The notes under the pieces were generated by a model that did no database searches, was not told the origin of the DNA, and saw only the letters and a list, made by a program, of their open reading frames with translations. Shown here piece by piece: positions 33,001 through 42,000 of a stretch of DNA of 64,000 nucleotides. The first letter of the stretch is position 1. The number at the start of each line of letters is the position of its first letter. Source of the DNA: Asterias rubens (Eukaryota; Echinodermata; Asteroidea; Forcipulatida; Asteriidae); assembly GCF_902459465.1 (NCBI RefSeq), contig NC_047077.1:1860001-1924000 (forward strand), read 5' to 3'. Made by a program: the position numbers and the translations under genes.

Positions 33001-36000
33001 TTTGAAAGCACACAAATTTTTTCAACAAGAGTTTTTTTCTATAACAATCTCTTGCAACTTTGAGGACCAGTTAAGTCCAAATTTTCCAAAATTAAAAATG
33101 TTTTACTCCAAAAATGAACGTTTCTCTATGCTTAAAAAAGTACTCTAAAGCCAACTCTTGATCAATAGACTCCATTTACCAGGAGGTTAAAAACATAAAT
33201 ATTCTTTATCCCCGATGCAAAACACATCTATTAAATCTTTGCAGCACCTGCTGCTAGCACCCTACGATTCAAATTGCCTCTATCCACCAGGCTAGCTAGG
33301 TTGTATAGTCATAAGACATCTGCTTCTGCAATGCAAAGGTTATGGGTTCGAATTCCACAAGTATTTTGCCTGTTGAATTTTTTTCACAGGACTCAGGAAA
33401 GTACCGAGTATACAGTACTAAACACAGCCAAGTTGGTGTAGTGGTGTCTTGCCTTGCCTTCCAGCTCTGTGACCCCGGTTTAAATCCTACCAGGGGCACT
33501 ATGTGAATGGGGTTATCAGTTCCTACCTGACTGTGCGGGATTTTCCCTGGAATAGTTCTCTTGGGGTTTCCCTCCCACATCTAAAACTGAAATTTCTTCA
33601 TTGTCTTCTCTCTTCTTACTTGGCTCTAATAAGAGCGCTGAGAATATATATCCAGATCCAGAACACACATTGGTGTAAAAGTACATAAGTAAATGTAAAA
33701 GTAAATGTTAAAACAATTTTTGGACTGCCTCTAGCTACCAAGCAATCTTGGTGGTCTATGAGTTGGTAAGACACTGCTCTTGAACTACAAAGGTTCTGGG
33801 TTTAAATCCCACCCGAGTACTATGCCTGTAATTTTTTTTTCACAGAGCTCAGGAAAATTCTGAGTTAATAGTGCTTGAAAACACAATAGTGTATATAGGT
33901 AAAACCAAAATTAATATTCTTTATCCCTGATGCAAATTTCCATCTATTAAATTTGTTTTTCTTTTCTCTTTGATTACAGATAAGAACCGGAACATCAAAA
34001 GCAGCAAATCGGCCAACCCTTCCTCATCAGGGATCTTGCTGAAGCTTGTTTTATTCGTTCTCGTCGCAGCCGCAGCTCTAGCGGCAGCCATTGCTTTGGG
34101 TGCTATCAAAATAGAACAACTTCCTGGTAAGTGTCTAAAGTAAACATAGATAAAAAGATACTATTTATTGGTATTGGTAGTGTTCGCAGGAAGTAACTAT
34201 GTGTGCACTATTTCCCAAGCAGGCCTGTACGTTTCGTTTTTAAAACAGCAAGGGGGCACCAAGGCATTTTCTTTTTGGTAAAGGGCACCCTATGAGGAAA
34301 TTTTGTAAATCTAGTGGAGAATTTCAGCGGCACCAAGGCAATGACCAGAGGGGCAAGGAGGCAATCGCCTGCATTGCCTCTGTGAAGAGGCTTGCCCAAG
34401 TCTCGCTATGCAGGCATGAGAATCTTTCGGTAGAAACAAGAATTCTTATTGGGGGTTTTTTTACTGGTGGTTTTTGAGTTAAACAGCTACCTGGCCAAAA
34501 TATTTTGTTGTTGTAATTGGAATGCAATTAAAACTTGTTTATTTATTCTATGTTTGTTTATCATCCAATTGAAACTTTGATATTTTTACGCTTCTGAATT
34601 GTTTGTACTCATCAATACAATAATCAGGCCCCAAAGTTTAACAAAACACACTTCTGCCATTGACAGCAGGAGCCAAAATGAAAATACGTTGAAGTCATCT
34701 GTGGGATGATGCTTTGTTGTTATCAAGCAGCTTTACAAAAACGAAACTCCCACGAATGACGCAACATATAAGTGATGCGCCATTAGGGTTATTTGAAAAG
34801 TATGCTGAAAAGTGAGGAGGTATTCAAAGCAATTGTTTTATTCCATTTAAAGTATCATTTAAGTTTCATGTGAAATTAATTTCCTTATTTATTGACATAA
34901 TTTTTACGGACTTCATCAAAGATCCCTTCTTGCCATTTTTGTTCAAGCTGGTCGTTTACATTTGTTTGTATTGAAGCAGTGCTTACTGAGCTGTTTCAAA
35001 GGTATTTGCAATACCAGAGGCTTTACAATGGGAGATGCTGTAATCTATTTTCAACCAATCTTAAAAGTGATTTAATGTTGACATTTTGTTTATTCCGCTT
35101 AGGAGGTGAGAAATTGGCTTTGCTGAAAAAGAATGTGGAATCCCCTGCTCCACCACCTGAGGTACAAACGGAAGAACCCAAAGAAGATGTCGCAGCAGAG
35201 GTAGAGACACAACCTGAAGAACTGGCCGAAGAGGCCATTGAGCCTGTTGGGCAAGTTGAAGAGCCAGTTGAAGAAGTCGAGGAAGAACCGATTGAAGAGG
35301 TCATAGAGGAGGCAAAGGAAGAACCCATTCAAGAGGTCAAGGAAGAAGCTGTAGAAGAGGTCAAGGAAGAAGCTGTAGAAGAGGTCAAGGAAGAAGCTGT
35401 AGAAGAGGTTAAGGAAGAGGCTGTAGAAGAGGTCAAGGAAGAGGTCAAGGAAGAAGCTGTAGAAGAGGTCATTGAAGAAGCTGAAGAAGAGGTCAAGGAA
35501 GAAGCTGTTGAAGAGGTCAAGGAAGAAGCCATTGAGGAAGCTGTAGAAGAGGTCAAGGAAGAAGCTGTAGAAGAGGTCAAAGAAGAAGCCATTGAGGAAG
35601 CTGTAGAAGAGGTCAAGGAAGAAGCTGTAGAAGAGGTCAAGGAAGAAGCTGTAGAAGAGGTCAAGAAGGAAGTTTTAGAAGAGGTCAAGGAAGAAGTTGT
35701 AGCAGAGGTAAAGGAAGAAGCCATTGATGAAGCTGTAGAAGAGGTCAAGGAAGAAGCCATTGCGGAAGCTGTAGAAGAGGTCAAGGAGGAAGTTGTTGAA
35801 GAGGTCAAGGAGGAAGCTGTAGAAGAGGTCAAGGAAGAAGCTGTAGAAGAGGTCAAGGAAGAAGCTGTAGAAGGGGTCAAGGAAGAGGCCATTGAAGAGG
35901 TCAAGGAGGAAGCTGTAGAAGAGGTCAAGGAAGAAGCTGTAGAAGAGGTCAAGGAAGAAGCTGTAGAAGTGGTCAAGGAAGAAGCTGTAGAAGAGGTCAA

Positions 36001-39000
36001 GGAAGAAGCTGTAGAAGAGGTCAAGGAAGAAGCTGCAGTAGAGGTAATTGAAGAAGCTGTAGAAGAGGTCACGGAAGAAGCTGTAGAAGAGGTCAAGGAA
36101 GAAGCTGTAGAAGAGGTCACGGAAGAAGCTGTAGAAGAGGTCAAGGAAGAAGCTGTAGAAGAGGTCAAGGAGGAAGCTGTAGAAGAGTTCAAGGAAGAAG
36201 TTGTTGAAGAGGTCAAGGAAGAACCTATAGAAGAGGTCAAGGAAGAACCTGTAGAAGAGGTCAAGGAGGAAGCTGTAGAAGAGGTCAAGGAAGAAGTTGT
36301 TGAAGAGGTCAAGGAAGAAGTTGTTGAAGAGCTCAAAGAAGAACCTGTAGAAGAGGTCAAGGAAGAAGTTGTTGAAGAGGTCAAGGAGGAAGCTGTAGAA
36401 GAGGTCAAGGAAGAAGCTGTTAAAGAGGTCAAGGATGAAGCTGTAGAAGAGGTCAAGGAAGAACCTGTAGAAGAGGTCGAGGAAGAAGCTGTAGAAGAGG
36501 TCAAGGAAGAAGTTGTTGAAGAGGTCAAGGAAGAACCTATAGAAGAGGTCAAGGAAGAAGTTGTTGAAGAGGTCAAAGAAGAACCTATTGAAGAGGTCAA
36601 GCAGGAAGCTGTTGAAGAGGTCAAGGAAGAAAATGTAGAAGAGGTCAAGGAGGAAGCTGTAGAGGAGGTAAAGGAAGAAGTTGTTGAAGAGGTAAAGGAA
36701 GAAATTGTTAAAGAGGTCAAGGAAGAAGCCATTGATGAAGCGATCAAGGAAGAAGCTGTAGAAGAGGTCAAGGGAGAAGCTGTAGAGGAGGTCAAGGAGG
36801 AAGCCATAGAAGAGGTCAAGGAAGAAGCCGTAGAAGGGGTCAAGGAAGAGGCCATTGAAGAGGTCAAGGAAGAAGCTGTAGAAGAGGCCAATGAAGAAGC
36901 TGTAGAAGAGGTCAAGGAAGAAGCTGTAGAAGAGGTCAAGGAAGAAACTGTAGAAGAGGTCAAGGAAGAAGCTGTCGAAGTGGTCAAGGAAGAAGCTGTA
37001 GAAGAGGTCAAGGAAGAAGCTGTTGAAGAGGTCAAGGAAGAACTAATTGAAGAGGCCACAGAAGCAGAGGCAAAGAAGCCCTTTAGTCTTGATGATCTGA
37101 TTACAGATGCTGACCGTGAAATCCTCGAAGACCTTGCAGAAGGAGAAGCTTTACTAGAGCAGGTAAATATTTCTACATTTTCCTCAAACATTGGTCAAAG
37201 TACATACTTAAATTTTACATAGGCAATCAGTTTAGTTGCCCCGGCCAACCATTTTTAATACATGAAATAAAATGAAATAATGTAGATCTATTGTTATGTG
37301 GACTTTGCCAAAGAAAACCAATTTTTTCTCTCCATGCAGAAAGAAAACCAGAAAGCTCTACGGAAGTTTGAGTCTCTTCTTGTGAACCATTCAGACAGCC
37401 CTAGAGTTCGCTATGGGAGAGCGAGGTCACTGGATATGCTCTCAGAAGTACGCCGTAGTAACGACATCCTTAATGCGTAAGTAATAACTTTAGAGTAATA
37501 ACCCAACTTTTGAAACTAAAAGGTGAAAGGTGAACAATGCAGGATTTGTTGCTTCATTTTTGAAAGGGCAAGGGCATCAAGGCATTTTCTTCTCAGTGAA
37601 GAGCACCCTTTGAGGAAATTTTTAATTTCTACTGGAGCATTTCCTCCACGATACTAGGCATTTCGCTTAAACAGCTAGCACAGAAATTTGCGCTTGTACA
37701 GTAAGCGGAGAATGGTGAGCGTAAGCGCAGAATTTGTTGGTAAGCAGAGCCATGAAATTAGGCCCTGATCACAAATAGCAAAGACAATGCTTGTTGATTT
37801 TTTCCTGTTACTAGTTACCTTCCGCAGTCTTCTGACCATGGGGGCACCCCTTGAACATTTGTCGATCAGTTTCCTCCACCCCTCTTGGGCAGTCATTCAG
37901 GCCCGTCCACTACATGATGTTTTCCTCCAACCTTTTTCTCTGCCTGCCTCTCTTTCTTCCTCCTTGTACATTGCCTTGGATTTTTCCCAATGATACACTA
38001 TGCTTACTTTTAAAGCTATTGGACTAAAAGTTCACAGATTAACAAATAACTTACAGGGTTTGCAGAATGTAATGGTGAAAGACTTCCCTTGAAATATTAT
38101 TACATGAAATGGTTTACTGTTTGAGAAAACATAAAACCAATTATCATTTCTCGATATCGAGAATAACAGATTTATTTTAAACATATGTCATGACACCGCG
38201 AAATTGGCGAAAACAAGGGTGGGTTTCCAGTTATTTTCTCCTGACTCCGATGACCGATGGAGCCTAAATTTCAAAGGTTTGTTATTTTATATATAAGTTG
38301 TGATACACGAAGTGTGGGCCTTTGGACAATACTGTTAACCGATGTTGTGCGATTACTTTAATTGAACGGTACGATAGAATAGTGTAAACACCATTCCATT
38401 AAAATCAATGTTCTATTTTCTTCTTGTGTAACACAGCGCCATAGTGGCATATGGAGAGGTGACAAGTGCCAAGGATTGCCCAGATGTTCTGAAAAGGCTT
38501 GCTCTGTCTCGCCAAGCTAACAGACTCACCTTCATGGGTAAGTAATGCTTTGTATACCTACCTCAAAGCGTCACACTCCTTATGGGGCGTCTCGAAAGTT
38601 GGGCGTGTTCTAGACAAAAAGGAACGTTCCTCCATATCCAGCAGATGTTTACCGCTGACTACATTAATACAATAAAACAACCAATCACGAATTGTCATTC
38701 GTTGATCACTGAACAGTAAGCTTAATTTGAAGTGTTTTGTTGAAATCAAGTGAAGCTATTTTTGAGAGAGAAAGACAAGGTTAGAGCTAGCCTCTTTCCT
38801 TGATATAACCATGTGATGATTGTAAGGCCTCAATTCAGTCAACTGAGTGAGACTGCAGTGGTCAGACCAAAACTCATTTTCCATGCATCTTTTCATTTAC
38901 AGTGTATTCCAGTGAAAAATTAAAACCTGTAAAATTTCTTGCTGCAACTCTCACTCTAATACCACTCACATAGGCGTGCCATGATTCTAGTCTTGGCCCA

Positions 39001-42000
39001 AGATGTGACCGATGCAGCCTCGCTACCATTAGTCTTGGCCTAAGAGGTCAGTAATCGATAGTGGATAATGTACTCTGCTAGGTTGTAAATCGCCATAGCC
39101 TGCCCTCCAAGCTGGCTGTTTACTAGACTGTACCCTGTCTTTTTAATATCCTTGCTGATAAAGACAGGTACGTGCTACTCAGATCCAGTGGTTCCATTGG
39201 ATACAATGATATCGTTGGATAAACGTGCACAGTGACATGAGCTTTCCGTAGATGCCCGAAATAGTAAAATTTGACTGTGTATCTCTATGTTAATTGATTA
39301 TAGGCTGGCTTGACGGCCGTTCTCCGGTATTATTTACGAGCCTAAGTGTGACGTCAGATGTTCAGGCTAGCTGTCTACCACGGCCCTGCAAACTAGACTG
39401 GTAATGTTTGAGATGAGTGAACTCTGTTGTTGTGTTTTTTTGCAGGTAAAGCAATTCAAGCAGCTAGAGTCTTGAGAGAAGGCACAATCCTCTTCCCTAT
39501 GGATGTCCAGATGAAGAAGGAGCTGGGTGTTGCACTTCTTATTGCAGGGAGAAACACACAGGCAAAACCAATCTTCCAAGAGGTAACACAAAATTTCTCA
39601 CATTTACAGACTAGTGCTTACACACTTCTCATCACTGTACTGGCCTGTGGCAGGCACTTTTTGACGATTTTGAGCTCCCTCACAGAGACTCATCTACCAA
39701 CCCCACACTCCCTCTGAAAATTCTTTTTTAAAAAACCTTAAAATATCGTGGACAGCTCCATGTAGACACCAACCTTGTCGTTGTGTCGTGCCTTGTTTGA
39801 ACAAACTGGTGGGAATGATTATTTTGGAAATGCAAACAATAATTATCCATATTGGGCGGTGCCTGTCCTATATTTAATTGCGGAGCATCGTTGCAGTAAA
39901 TACATGGCAAAGCCATGTGACTTGTGACCTGTGTTCCACCAATCAATGACAAGGATCTTTTTTTGTGGTATAGAATAGAAATATTTATTTACAATAGTTG
40001 CACTGACTACTGCTGAAATCATTCATAAAATTATTTACCAAAGCATTTGACCAAAGTTTGATGGCTGTATATTGCACTTTTCCCCCCATTTCGCCAGGTT
40101 TTGAAGTTGGCACCCTCTGATGGTTTTGCAAAGGTCCATGTTGGCTTCATACTCAAGGCAGAAAACAACTTCAAGGAGGCTATTCCATTGTTGACAGAGG
40201 GTATAGCATCAGGAGAGCAGGGTACAAATGAGGGGAAATATTACGTCCATCTGGGAGATGCTTTGTTCAGAGAAGGACAAATTGAAGAGGTAACGTTTTG
40301 TTTCACTTTAAATCTCTTGCATTTTTCCAGATTTGTTTTTATTTCTCAGGATCTTTTTCCTGATTTCAAGATGATTGATTGGTTGATTGATGTAAATATT
40401 ATTTGTATTACATTAAATTTTGTCGTAACCCCTTCCTCGGGCTGATGGGGTACGTTCCTTTTGCACTAAAACAAGAAATCCACATCACTTGTTTACTGCC
40501 GGTTTTCCCTTTTATTGAATGCTATTTAGGTTTCTTAGTATTTAGGTGGCTGTTTTATTTTGAGTGTGTATATTTCAGTCTTTTCAATCCCTGTATAAAT
40601 TTGTTGATAAATGTTTGTTTTTTAACTAATTTACCGTTCTATTCTTATGTGCCATTGGAAAATCAATTTCTGTATTTTTATGATGCAGACACTGGCAATA
40701 AGTTCTTAAATTCTTAAATTCTGAATTATTAAACACAGGCTTACAAGGTGTTTGATGCTGGTGTTGAGAAAGGTCATTTTACATCTCGTTATCAACGCTC
40801 AATCTACAATGTTGACGCTATCACTGCTCAGCCATGGTGGACTAATCAAGAAGCACAGTATGTTGATGCTGCTAAGGTAATTCATTTCTAGTCTGGACCG
40901 TATTGAATATGACGTCACCGTTCAAATATCTGACCTACAACATGGTGTCTGTGCGCGTGTGTGTGCGTGCATGTGCCGTAGAAATCAAATCGGGAATGCT
41001 GCAAGATGGCGACTTTCATAGCGAAAAAAGGGGTTATTGAATACGGTGTATTACTGATATAGGGAATGGCTTGTGGCTTGTGGCTTGTCTGAGCTGAGCG
41101 ATTAAGAGCACAGGACTCAAGCTCAGGTGCTCTTCACTTAATTTATTTAAATCTAAGTTAAAAACCCATTTGTTTACTTCACCCATTTAATTCATTCTTG
41201 CTCTGTTTGAGTATTTTTGTTGTTGCATTTTTTGTGTACCTTGTAATGCGCAGAAGAGTATATTAATATAGGTTTCTGCGCAATATAAATGTTTGTTTTA
41301 TTATTATTGTTTATTATGTTTTCTTATCAGAGTTTAGGTTTGAGTCTGTGTGATGACACTGGTATCCTTATGCAAGATACGTTGCCACATTTGTGTTGTC
41401 CTTCAGATGTCCTTCGGATTTCATTCGGAAATTAATTCTGTTCAAAAACTAAATTCCTTTAGAGGGAGCCATTTCTCACTCTGTTTTATACTATCAATAG
41501 CTCTATTGCTCGTTACAAAAAAGTTTTTATTTTTATGCTTACAATTATTTTGAGTCATTACGAATAGTGTCCAGCGCCTCTAAGCAATAAGTTTGTCCGA
41601 TGAACTCGGACAATAATGTTGCCACTTCCCCCTCTGTTCTGTTTTGCGCTCATTTCATGACTTCTGCTATAATTTCTTTGCTCAGAAACTTGAAGATAAC
41701 TGGGAGGCCATTAGAGATGAGGGGCTGAATGTTCTCGACAAGGAGACAGCATCGTTCCTTCCAGAGGATGAAAACTTAAGGAACACAGGAGAATGGAATA
41801 TATTTTTACTGTATCGGCAAGGTGAGGATGTTTAACCGATTATCACTTATGTTATAATTCAGTTATTGATGGCTAAAAAAAAATTTCCATACACTGCAGG
41901 GTAGCTGTTTAACTTTTAACCAGTGCTTTGTCTTCATTTACTTGTGTTCATGGGATTGTTCTTTTGAGTCTTTGTTGTCTTTTGTTTATGTTTTTTTATG

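Noticed and set aside
34979..35102. 5' extension of the ASPH repeat frame before the acceptor
   Set aside because: The acceptor CCGCTTAG ends at 35102 and joins exon 2 in phase; the upstream part begins with GTG in intron sequence and has no homology to ASPH.
35329..37191. 620-codon minus-strand frame rich in Ser and Thr
   Set aside because: It is the antisense of the ASPH repeat exon; the 24-bp unit simply lacks stops in that frame, and there is no domain or independent splice evidence.
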